Source: Actinoplanes sp. TFC3
Lineage (GTDB): Bacteria > Actinomycetota > Actinomycetes > Mycobacteriales > Micromonosporaceae
Length of the DNA stretch: 64,000 nucleotides
Assembly: GCF_001553785.1 (NCBI RefSeq)
Contig: NZ_LOJP01000002.1
Location: 354,078 to 418,077 of the forward strand
Direction: 5' to 3'
Below are positions 26,750 through 33,734 of the stretch, one piece after another. The notes under the pieces were generated by a model. It had not been told where the DNA came from. It saw only the letters and a program-made list of their open reading frames with translations, and searched no databases. A program made the translations under genes and the position numbers. Position 1 is the first letter of the stretch; every line of letters begins with the position of its first letter.

Positions 26750-27341
26750 ACCCTTTGTTCGCCGCTTTCTGCACCCCGACGGCCGCATCGCCGCCGCCCA
26801 GTCGACCTTCGTCGTGTCCGACGACGACCGGGGGCTGTTGCTGTTCAGCGACGTCGGTTCCGCCCTGATGCGACGAACCGATCTGTTCGGTACGTCCACA
26901 CGTGACCTGCCCATCGCTGAAGAGCTTGCCATGGTGACAATGCTGACTCCGGGCGTACGGGAAAATTTGAAGTCCTTGCTTCTGCTGCCTGCGGGTGCGG
27001 CTCATTCGGTGTCCTGGAACTGGCTCCCGGACGGTTCTTTTACGGGTTGGTATGTGAACCTCGAAACGCCGGCGCGGCGATGGCCGGGCGGTGTCGACTG
27101 CCGCGATCAGGTCCTCGATCTCGTGGTCGCACCGGACCGTTCATGGGGCTGGAAGGACGAAGACGACTTCGCGCAATCGGATGGGGATCCCGCGCCGATC
27201 CGGGCCGAGGGCGAGCAGGTGATCAAGCTCGTGGAGGCCGGGGAGTTCCCGTTCGACGACACGTTCCTGCACTTCAGCAGCGATCTTGGCCCGGCGCCTC
27301 TGCCCTCGTGGTGGGACCTCCCCGCGCCCGCCCGAGCTTGA
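26739..27341 (+). CDS. DUF402 domain-containing protein
   Basis: A 200-residue protein of the DUF402/FomD-like family, whose characterised members are nucleoside di- or triphosphate-type hydrolases. Seen are SVSWNWLPDGSFTGWYVNLE, DCRDQVLDLVVAPDRSWGWKDEDD and the terminal EAGEFPFDD. The Asp/Glu-rich WKDEDDF region supplies the usual metal ligands. It starts at GTG 26739 inside the end of the MarR gene. The exact substrate is unknown. Confidence 0.82.
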   Translation: MTPEPFVRRFLHPDGRIAAAQSTFVVSDDDRGLLLFSDVGSALMRRTDLFGTSTRDLPIAEELAMVTMLTPGVRENLKSLLLLPAGAAHSVSWNWLPDGSFTGWYVNLETPARRWPGGVDCRDQVLDLVVAPDRSWGWKDEDDFAQSDGDPAPIRAEGEQVIKLVEAGEFPFDDTFLHFSSDLGPAPLPSWWDLPAPARA

Positions 27342-27342
27342 C

Positions 27343-27362
27343 GTATTCCCTTATGGGTATAC
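27343..27362 (+). promoter_or_regulatory. Near-perfect palindrome just before the ArsR gene (candidate operator)
   Basis: GTATTCCC-TTAT-GGGTATAC is a 20-bp palindrome with one mismatched pair, ending one base before the first possible ATG at 27364. TTGACG overlaps its left side (27338-27343) and TATACG its right side. It is likely the binding site through which the ArsR-type regulator represses its own operon (inference). Confidence 0.55.
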
Positions 27363-27363
27363 G

Positions 27364-27777
27364 ATGGCGCTCATGGCCCGAGCAGCAACAACGACCGACG
27401 CTTTCAACGCGGTGGCCGAGCCCCGCCGACGGCAGATCCTCGACCTCCTGGCGGCCGGCGAGCGCCCGGTCGGCGAGCTGGTGGAGCTGCTCGGCCTGGC
27501 CCAGCCCCTGGTCTCCAAGCACCTGCGGGTGCTGCGCGAGGTCGACCTGGTGCGGGTGCGCGACGAGGGACGCCAGCGGCTGTACCGGGTCAACGCCGCG
27601 CCGCTGAAACCCCTGCACGACTGGCTCAGCGGTTACGCGCAGGCCTGGAACGAGCGGTTCGACCTGATGGATGACGTACTCGATGAACTGAAGGCGGAGG
27701 AAGACAGTGGGAACCACGACCAAGGGCACGGCCAAGGTGACGCTCCCGGCCGGAAACCAGATCCTCATCACCCGTGA
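27364..27777 (+). CDS. ArsR/SmtB family transcriptional regulator
   Basis: A 137-residue winged-helix protein: FNAVAEPRRRQILDLLAAGERPVGELVELLGLAQPLVSKHLRVLREVDLV, then VRDEGRQRLYRVNAAPL. This is the SdpR/Rv2034-like subgroup that accompanies SRPBCC genes; it has no metal-binding cysteines. ATG 27364 (MALMARAA) or ATG 27373 may be used. The C-terminal tail overlaps the next gene by 71 bases in another frame, so ordered sequence probably ends near ELKAEED. It likely represses this two-gene operon. Confidence 0.88.
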   Translation: MALMARAATTTDAFNAVAEPRRRQILDLLAAGERPVGELVELLGLAQPLVSKHLRVLREVDLVRVRDEGRQRLYRVNAAPLKPLHDWLSGYAQAWNERFDLMDDVLDELKAEEDSGNHDQGHGQGDAPGRKPDPHHP

Positions 27778-28198
27778 GTTCAACGCCCCGCGGCACCTGG
27801 TGTGGCGTGCGTACACCACCCCGGAGCTGGTCAAGCGCTGGTGGAGCGGTGAACGCGGCTCGGTCACCAGCGCCGAGATCGACCTGCGGGTGGGCGGATC
27901 CTGGCGCTACGTGATGGACGCCAACGGCTTCGAGGTGGCCTTCCACGGCGAATACCGCGAGATCCAGGAGCCGGACCGCCTGGTCAACACGGAGGCGTAC
28001 GAGGGAATCCCCGAACCCGACGAGCACGCCGGCCTGATCACGATCACCCTGACTGAGCACGACGGCCGGACGGCCCTGGAGATGCTGTGCGAGTACCGCG
28101 ACGAAACCGATCGCGACGCCGTCATCAACTCCGGCATGGAAGGCGGCATGCAGGAATCCCTGGACGCCCTCGAAGTGGTAGCCACGACACTGACATGA
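27707..28198 (+). CDS. SRPBCC / AHSA1 (Aha1-like) domain protein
   Basis: A 163-residue START/Bet v1-fold protein. It has ILITREFNAPRHLVWRAYTTPELVKRWW, GGSWRYVMDANG, FHGEYREIQEPDRLVNTEAYEG, TEHDGRTALEMLC and the C-terminal GMEGGMQESLDALEVV, all marks of the AHSA1 family. GTG 27707 has GGAGGA six bases upstream. It is fully inside the ArsR operon, a pairing that is frequent in Actinobacteria. The ligand is unknown, probably a small hydrophobic molecule. Confidence 0.9.
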   Translation: MGTTTKGTAKVTLPAGNQILITREFNAPRHLVWRAYTTPELVKRWWSGERGSVTSAEIDLRVGGSWRYVMDANGFEVAFHGEYREIQEPDRLVNTEAYEGIPEPDEHAGLITITLTEHDGRTALEMLCEYRDETDRDAVINSGMEGGMQESLDALEVVATTLT

Positions 28199-28205
28199 TC
28201 TTGGA

Positions 28206-28778
28206 GTGCGCCTGGCCCGAATCGTCAACGAAGCCCTAGCGCCGGCCATCCTGGTAGCCGCCCTGCTCCTGGCAGTCGGCTGGCACGCCGGTAATACCCC
28301 AGGAGTCTCCCGCTGGTGGGGCCTACCCGGCACCATTTTCGCGGTAGCCATCCCCATGGCGTACGTCCTGCGCGGCGTGCGCCAAGGCCGCCTCACCAAC
28401 CACCACATCCCCGAACGCGAACACCGCCGCCTGCCGTTGCTCTTCGGCATCGCCTCTTTGGCCGTCGGGCTGCTCGCGCTGCTCGCGCTCGGGGCACCCC
28501 GCGAGGTGCTGGCCCTGCTCGCGGCGGGCGGGGTGGGCTTGCTCGTGTATGCGGCGGTCACGCACTGGTGGAAGATGTCCATCCACTCAGGCGTGGCCGC
28601 CGGAACCGCAGCGACGCTGGTTGCTGTGTACGGGGCGGTGGCGCTGGTGGCGGTGCCGGTGGTGGGGGTGGTGTGCTGGGCCCGGGTGCGGGTTTCGGCT
28701 CACACGCCGGCGCAGGTTGTGGTGGGAGCGGCAGTGGGGGCGTTGATCGCGGGAACGGTGTTTCCGGCGCTGCGCTGA
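28206..28778 (+). CDS. PAP2-like integral membrane protein
   Basis: A 190-residue membrane protein with about six hydrophobic segments. The part THWWKMSIHSGVAAG followed by WARVRVSAHTPAQVVVGAAVGAL matches the last two motifs of the PAP2 phosphatase family (SxHS with catalytic His, and R...H...Q with the second His). The first KxxxxxxRP motif is only loosely present around RQGRLTNHHIPEREHRRLP, so a phosphatase role is likely but not certain. GTG 28206 follows the AHSA1 gene by seven bases and may be co-transcribed. Confidence 0.72.
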   Translation: MRLARIVNEALAPAILVAALLLAVGWHAGNTPGVSRWWGLPGTIFAVAIPMAYVLRGVRQGRLTNHHIPEREHRRLPLLFGIASLAVGLLALLALGAPREVLALLAAGGVGLLVYAAVTHWWKMSIHSGVAAGTAATLVAVYGAVALVAVPVVGVVCWARVRVSAHTPAQVVVGAAVGALIAGTVFPALR

Positions 28779-28875
28779 CGCTCAGACCTCCACGCAGCCG
28801 GAACCGTACGCTGGAATTCATCGCCGGACTATGCGGCGGATGAGAGGTAGCCGACGCGGGGATGCGCCCACGCGG

Positions 28876-28992
28876 TCATAAGCCGATGACCCGGACGCGG
28901 TGACCACACAGCTTGGTCATGTCGTCGATGTGGGAAGTCAACCTGACCACGGGGCGTCGCCGGCCCTTCGCCGATGCGGTACACCGCTTCAC
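28876..28992 (-). pseudogene. Possible C-terminal remnant of a PIN-domain (VapC-like) toxin
   Basis: The 305-base stretch 28779-29083 holds no intact gene. On the minus strand a 38-residue frame reads RRRPVVRLTSHIDDMTKLCG then HRVRVIGL-stop. This resembles the last strand, helix and strand of PIN domains (VVLTSDPDD..L...RVRVV). No N-terminal acidic residues or antitoxin gene are seen, so it would be a fragment only. The rest of the gap shows nothing else. Confidence 0.35.
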
Positions 28993-29083
28993 TCATCGTC
29001 CTGGTGTGTCAAACGAGCAGGAAAGGCGTCACGGGATGCGCAGCCGACGCTGATCGGGTTACGCAGCAGACGTCGGATCGGAA

Positions 29084-30169
29084 TCAGACATTGAATCTGA
29101 ACTCGACCACGTCGCCGTCCTTCATGATGTAGTCCTTGCCTTCCATGCGGACCTTGCCCGCCGCCTTGGCTGCCGACATTGATCCGGCCGCCATCAGGTC
29201 TTCGAAGCTGACGATTTCGGCCTTGATGAAGCCGCGCTGGAAGTCCGAGTGGATGACCCCTGCCGCTTCCGGTGCGGTGGCGCCCACCGGCACCGTCCAG
29301 GCACGGGCCTCCTTGGGGCCGGCCGTCAGGTAGGTCTGCAGGCCCAGGGTCTGGAAGCCGACCCGGATGAGCTGACTCAGGCCCGGCTCGGTCTGGCCGG
29401 TGGACTCGAGGAGCTCCATTGCTTCGTCCTCGGGGAGGTCGATGAGCTCGGACTCGATTTTGGCGTCCATGAAGATGGCTTCGGCGGGGGCTACCAGGGC
29501 GCGCATCTCGGCCAGGAAGCTTTCGTTGCCCAGCTCGGCCTCGTCAACGTTGAACACGTACAGGAACGGCTTGGTGGTCAGCAGGTGCAGCTCGGCCAAC
29601 TGGTCCAGGTCGATGCCCGCGGCCTGGGCTCCGGCGTACAGGGTGGTGCCGTCGTTGAGCAGCTTGAAGGCCGCCTCGGCCGCGGCCACGGCGGCGGCGC
29701 GGTCCTTCTTGAGCTTGGCTTCCTTCTGCAGGCGGGGCAGGGCCTTCTCGACTGTCTGCAGGTCGGCCAGGATCAGCTCGGTGTTGATGGTCTCGATGTC
29801 GTCGGACGGCGAGACCTTGCTGTCGACGTGCAGGACGTTGGGGTCGGAGAACGCGCGGACCACCATGCAGATCGCCGAGGCGTCGCGGATGTTGGCCAGG
29901 AAGGCGTTTCCTCGTCCTTGCCCCTTCGATGCGCCGCGGACCAGGCCGGCGATGTCGACGAACGAGACCGGGGCGGGGATGATTTTCTCGCTGCTGAACA
30001 TCTCGGCGAGCTTGGTGAGCCGGTCGTCGGGCAGGCCGACCACGCCGACGTTGGGCTCGATCGTCGCGAACGGATAGTTCGCGGCGAGCACGTCGTTCTT
30101 GGTCAGGGCATTGAACAGGGTGCTCTTGCCGACGTTGGGCAGGCCGACGATACCGATGGTGAGGCTCAC
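29084..30169 (-). CDS. ychF: Redox-regulated ATPase YchF (OLA1 family)
   Basis: A 361-residue Obg-like P-loop ATPase: GIVGLPNVGKSTLFNAL (P-loop), NYPFATIEPNVG (switch I), VDIAGLVRGASKGQGRGNAFL (switch II) and NVDE in place of NKxD, the change that gives ATP preference. A coiled-coil insert (ALPRLQKEAKLKKDR) and a C-terminal TGS domain (VPVGATAPEAAGVIHSDF ... GKDYIMKDGDVVEFRFNV) follow. It binds ribosomes and is linked to stress responses. GTG 30169 matches the usual family start VSLTIGIVG. Confidence 0.95.
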   Translation of the reverse strand: MSLTIGIVGLPNVGKSTLFNALTKNDVLAANYPFATIEPNVGVVGLPDDRLTKLAEMFSSEKIIPAPVSFVDIAGLVRGASKGQGRGNAFLANIRDASAICMVVRAFSDPNVLHVDSKVSPSDDIETINTELILADLQTVEKALPRLQKEAKLKKDRAAAVAAAEAAFKLLNDGTTLYAGAQAAGIDLDQLAELHLLTTKPFLYVFNVDEAELGNESFLAEMRALVAPAEAIFMDAKIESELIDLPEDEAMELLESTGQTEPGLSQLIRVGFQTLGLQTYLTAGPKEARAWTVPVGATAPEAAGVIHSDFQRGFIKAEIVSFEDLMAAGSMSAAKAAGKVRMEGKDYIMKDGDVVEFRFNV

Positions 30170-30180
30170 GACGAACCAGT

Positions 30181-31176
30181 CTACGTTCTCGACCACTCGT
30201 GCAGGACGGTGCCGTCGTGCGTCCAGTCCGGGGTGATCACCTCGCCCGCGATGACGTCGACCCGGGACAGGATCGAATACGTGTCAGCCGGGCCGTATTT
30301 CTCCTCCAGGTAGACCCGGTTGCGATCGCGGAACCGGGGATCGGTGAGCGTGCGTACCGCTGCGTACGTACCTCTGCCGTAGTTGCCGTTGCAGATCGTG
30401 ACCGTGCGTTTGCGGTTGAACGGGTTGGGTCCCCGGCAGAACTGGGCGACATCCTCGATCAACCGGTGGCCTTCCAGCATTGAGCGGAAGACCTGGTCAC
30501 CGGCGAGAAACGTGTCACCGGTCTGGGTAACCGGCAGGTCGAGCGCCCGCATCACCCGGGCGGTCAGCGGGTTTCCCTCGATCCCGCCGAGCAGCACCAG
30601 GTGATTGGTGATGTCTTCCTGACGCAGGTTGTCGGCCAGGCGATGGTTGACGACCACGCCGGGATTGGCCGCATAGACGTGCCCATGCAATTCCAGCAAG
30701 GCATCCAGATCCGCGTACGAAGCCAGCTCGACAAACCCCGGTTCCTCGGGCGCCACCCCCGGCCCCGCGCTCACCCGGGCACATACCAGCGTGACCGGGG
30801 ACTTGTCGGGGAAGTGCCACATGCCTTCCCACGGCGACCGGGTCACCCGCTCGTCGGCCGGGCTGGTGGCCGGGCGCAGCTGCAGCAACTCGTCGAGCAG
30901 AGCCTGGAAGCGCTCGCGTTCCTCATCGCTGAAGTCGGTCAGCTCGACCAGCCGGGCCTCGTGGTGCGGCATGCTGCGGTCGGTGGCGAACAGCCGGGCA
31001 TAGCCGGTGAGCCGCTCCTCGGGCGGCAGCGCGTTGCCGTTCTCCCACGACGAGATGAGCGGCACGCTGACGCCCAGCGCACAGGCCACCGCGCGCTGGG
31101 ACACGGCCTTGCCGGCGATCCCGTTCATGCGTAGCTGGCGCAGCCGGGCGGCCATGGCCAAGTGGTCGAAAGCCAA
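30181..31176 (-). CDS. XRE-type HTH regulator with unassigned C-terminal domain
   Basis: A 331-residue protein from TTG 31176 (with AAGGG upstream); ATG 31155 is an alternative start. An HTH_3/XRE domain covers about residues 8-70 (AARLRQLR, VSQRAVACALGVSVPLISSWENGNALPPEERL, GYARLFA). The C-terminal 200 residues have VVVNHRLADNL, LVLLGGIEGNPLTARVM, GDTFLAGDQVFRSML, FCRGPNPFNRKRTVTICNGNYGRGTYAAVRTL and a final GEVITPDWT...LHEW. I know no name for this domain, but the strand-GG-N pattern suggests a nucleotide- or ligand-binding alpha/beta fold. It is divergent from the Ada-AlkA gene. Confidence 0.7.
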   Translation of the reverse strand: MAFDHLAMAARLRQLRMNGIAGKAVSQRAVACALGVSVPLISSWENGNALPPEERLTGYARLFATDRSMPHHEARLVELTDFSDEERERFQALLDELLQLRPATSPADERVTRSPWEGMWHFPDKSPVTLVCARVSAGPGVAPEEPGFVELASYADLDALLELHGHVYAANPGVVVNHRLADNLRQEDITNHLVLLGGIEGNPLTARVMRALDLPVTQTGDTFLAGDQVFRSMLEGHRLIEDVAQFCRGPNPFNRKRTVTICNGNYGRGTYAAVRTLTDPRFRDRNRVYLEEKYGPADTYSILSRVDVIAGEVITPDWTHDGTVLHEWSRT

Positions 31177-31293
31177 TCGGATCAGCCCTTCAGTTAACTT
31201 CAGTGTAGACCTGAACCGAGGCTCCTGACCGCCAATACTCGAAGTCCGATTCCCGCCAGCCATTGCGGCCCGCCGCCGGGCAGACTCGAAGGC

Positions 31294-32709
31294 ATGGACC
31301 TCGACTTCGAGCGCTGCTACCGAGCCGTCGGCAGCCGGGACCCGCGCTTCGACGGCTGGTTCTTCACCGCCGTGCGAACCACTGGTATCTACTGCCGTCC
31401 TTCCTGCCCGGCGCTTACCCCGAAATCGGAGAACGTCACCTTTTTCCCCAGCGCGGCTGCGGCCCAGGGAGCCGGCTACCGGGCCTGCCGCCGATGCCGC
31501 CCGGACGCCGCCCCGGGATCGCCGGAATGGGACGTGCGCGCCGACGTGGTAGGCCGGGCGATGCGGCTCATCGCGGACGGCGTGGTGGACCGCGAGGGCG
31601 TGCCGGGCCTGGCCAGCCGGGTCGGCTACACCGAACGTCACCTGAACCGCCTGCTCACGACCGAACTCGGCGCGGGACCGCTCGCTCTGGCCCGCGCGCA
31701 ACGGGCGCACACCGCGCGCATCCTGGTCGAGACCACCGCGCTGGGCCTGGCCGAGATCGCGTTCGCCGCGGGCTTTGGCAGCGTGCGGCAATTCAACGAC
31801 ACAATTCAGGAGGTGTACGCCCGCTCGCCCAGCGAATTACGCGCACGCCACCGCGGAGCGCAGGCCGAGGTGGGCACGGTCACGCTGCGGCTGGCGTACC
31901 GGGCGCCGCTGCACACCGAGGCCTTGATGGGTTTCCTGACGGTTCGGGCGCTGCCCGGGGTTGAGCTGGCCGACCGGAGCACCTATTCGCGCGGGTTGCG
32001 GCTGCCGCACGGCACCGGGACGGTGAGCCTGACGCCGCAGGAGCACTTCGTGATGACCCGGTTGCAACTGACCGATGTGCGGGATCTGGCGCCCGCGGTG
32101 GCCCGTTGCCGGCGGCTGTTCGACCTCGACGCGGACCCGGTGGCCATTGACGACACGCTGGCCGCCGACCCGGCGCTGGCAACCCGGATCAACGACGCTC
32201 CGGGGGTACGGATACCGCGCTCGGCTGACGGCTTCGAGCTAGCGGTCCGGGCCATCGTCGGTCAGCAGGTCTCAGTGGCCGGGGCGCGCACGACGCTGGC
32301 CCGGATGATGCCACCCGCCGGGTCCGACCGGCTCCGGGCGTTCCCAGGTGCCGCGGAGATCTCCCAGTTGCCCGATGAGGCGTTCCGGATGCCGGTCGCC
32401 CGGCGCACCAGCATCCGGGCGCTGGCCGAGGCGGTGGCTGACGGCAAGCTGCACCTGGACCCGGGCAGCGACCGGGAGGACACCGTGTCCCGGCTGCTCG
32501 AACTGCCCGGTGTCGGCGCGTGGACGGCCGGCTACATCGCGATGCGCGCCCTCGGCGACCCTGACGTGATGCTCCCCACCGACATAGCGGCCCGCCGCGG
32601 TGCGAAAGCCCTCGGCATCCCGCACACCCCCAGAGCGCTGAAGGCCTACGCCGATCGTTGGCGGCCCTGGCGTTCCTACGCCCTGATGCACCTCTGGAGA
32701 TCAGCATGA
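31294..32709 (+). CDS. alkA: Ada-AlkA fusion: AraC-type regulator with 3-methyladenine DNA glycosylase
   Basis: A 471-residue protein. The N-terminal Ada metal-binding domain has Cys34, Cys38, Cys65 and Cys68 (YCRPSC, CRRC); Cys34 is the methyl-phosphotriester acceptor. An AraC HTH follows at about 85-185 (GVPGLASRVGYTERHLNRLL, GFGSVRQFNDTIQEVY). Then come an AlkA N-terminal domain and an HhH-GPD glycosylase (VRAIVGQQVSVAGARTTLARM, LLELPGVGAWTAGYIAMRALGDPDVMLPTD, with the catalytic Asp near LPTD). It senses methylated DNA backbone and excises alkylated bases. Coupled by ATGA to ogt. Confidence 0.93.
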   Translation: MDLDFERCYRAVGSRDPRFDGWFFTAVRTTGIYCRPSCPALTPKSENVTFFPSAAAAQGAGYRACRRCRPDAAPGSPEWDVRADVVGRAMRLIADGVVDREGVPGLASRVGYTERHLNRLLTTELGAGPLALARAQRAHTARILVETTALGLAEIAFAAGFGSVRQFNDTIQEVYARSPSELRARHRGAQAEVGTVTLRLAYRAPLHTEALMGFLTVRALPGVELADRSTYSRGLRLPHGTGTVSLTPQEHFVMTRLQLTDVRDLAPAVARCRRLFDLDADPVAIDDTLAADPALATRINDAPGVRIPRSADGFELAVRAIVGQQVSVAGARTTLARMMPPAGSDRLRAFPGAAEISQLPDEAFRMPVARRTSIRALAEAVADGKLHLDPGSDREDTVSRLLELPGVGAWTAGYIAMRALGDPDVMLPTDIAARRGAKALGIPHTPRALKAYADRWRPWRSYALMHLWRSA

Positions 32710-33212
32710 TGCGTTCCATGACCCTCGACACACCGGCCGGCCCATTCACCTACCTGGTCAGCGAGGCCGGGGCCGTACGCGCTTCCGGGTTCACCTCCGA
32801 GATCGACGCACTGCTTCCCCTCGTACACCGGAATCTGCTGGAAGAAACCCGGCCGGCGACGCAGCCGGACGCGATCGAGGAGGCGGTGCGGTCCTATTTC
32901 GACGGCGAGCTCGACGCCATCGACAACGTGGCCGTCGAACAGCACACGACCGGGCCGTTCCTGACGCACGCCTGGCTCGTGATGCGCGACATCAAGCCGG
33001 GGCACCCGGTGACGTACCGTGAATATGCCGCTCTGGCCGGACGTCCCACCGCGATCCGCGCCGCCGCAACCGCCTGTGCCCGCAATGCCGTGGCGTTGTT
33101 CCTGCCCTGCCATCGGGTGGTCGGCACGGACGGGACGCTACGCGGCTACCGCTGGGGAGTCGGGGTGAAGACGGCGTTGCTGACCCACGAGCAGGTCACA
33201 GTCGCGCGATGA
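32706..33212 (+). CDS. ogt: Methylated-DNA-protein cysteine methyltransferase
   Basis: A 168-residue MGMT that directly transfers methyl from O6-methylguanine to its active Cys135 in PCHRVVG. Other marks are VTYREYAALAGRPTAIRAAATACARN (DNA-binding HTH) and GYRWGVGVKTALLTHE. The ATG at 32706 overlaps the AlkA stop (ATGA). Together the two genes give the functions of a split Ada. It has Val where many members have Ile after the Arg (PCHRV), a normal variant. The end overlaps the convergent DUF3307 gene by 17 bases. Confidence 0.94.
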   Translation: MMRSMTLDTPAGPFTYLVSEAGAVRASGFTSEIDALLPLVHRNLLEETRPATQPDAIEEAVRSYFDGELDAIDNVAVEQHTTGPFLTHAWLVMRDIKPGHPVTYREYAALAGRPTAIRAAATACARNAVALFLPCHRVVGTDGTLRGYRWGVGVKTALLTHEQVTVAR

Positions 33213-33633
33213 GGATGGCTGAGATCCACAGGCAGGCGTAGTGCAGGGCCTGGTCGGCGACGTACATGCCGTTCACCGGGCTCTGCATGACCGCGAAGGT
33301 CGGTGAGCCCATCCGGGTCAGGATCAGGCGCACCGGCCAGCGGCGGTCGAGGAAGGCGTGGGTGACCGCGGAGAACGCGAGACCGGCGATCAGGCCGCGC
33401 ACGGGGGTGCCGAGGCCGAGGCCGACGAACGCGACGAGCAGCATGACGGTCGCGATCACGTGGTAGATGCCGACGTGCAGGGCCATGCAGGACCAGCCGG
33501 TCAGCCCCGGATCGGCCTTGTGCGCGGCCTGGCGGTCCGACTGCAGCACATGGTCGCCGAGTTGGTGAGCCGCCATCAGCGTGGTCACCGACACTACGTA
33601 GACGAGCACCGCATCCGGCATCCACGACCCCAC
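33196..33633 (-). CDS. DUF3307-like membrane protein
   Basis: A 145-residue protein with about four membrane segments. AAHQLGDHVLQSDRQAAHKAD is the hallmark of the DUF3307 family; GLIAGLAFSAVTHAFLDRR, with conserved His and Asp, also fits. Phage and mobile-element relatives exist, but here the neighbours are chromosomal. GTG 33633 or ATG 33621 are both possible starts. It is divergent from valS. Function unknown. Confidence 0.72.
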   Translation of the reverse strand: MGSWMPDAVLVYVVSVTTLMAAHQLGDHVLQSDRQAAHKADPGLTGWSCMALHVGIYHVIATVMLLVAFVGLGLGTPVRGLIAGLAFSAVTHAFLDRRWPVRLILTRMGSPTFAVMQSPVNGMYVADQALHYACLWISAILIARL

Positions 33634-33734
33634 TTAGTCTCTGCCCGCCCTCCCCACGGGCGGAGATGGAGAGTATCGCGGCTGCGAGCCAAACCTGCTG
33701 GCAGACCGGATAAGACCCCTCTACCCTCGGGCGC

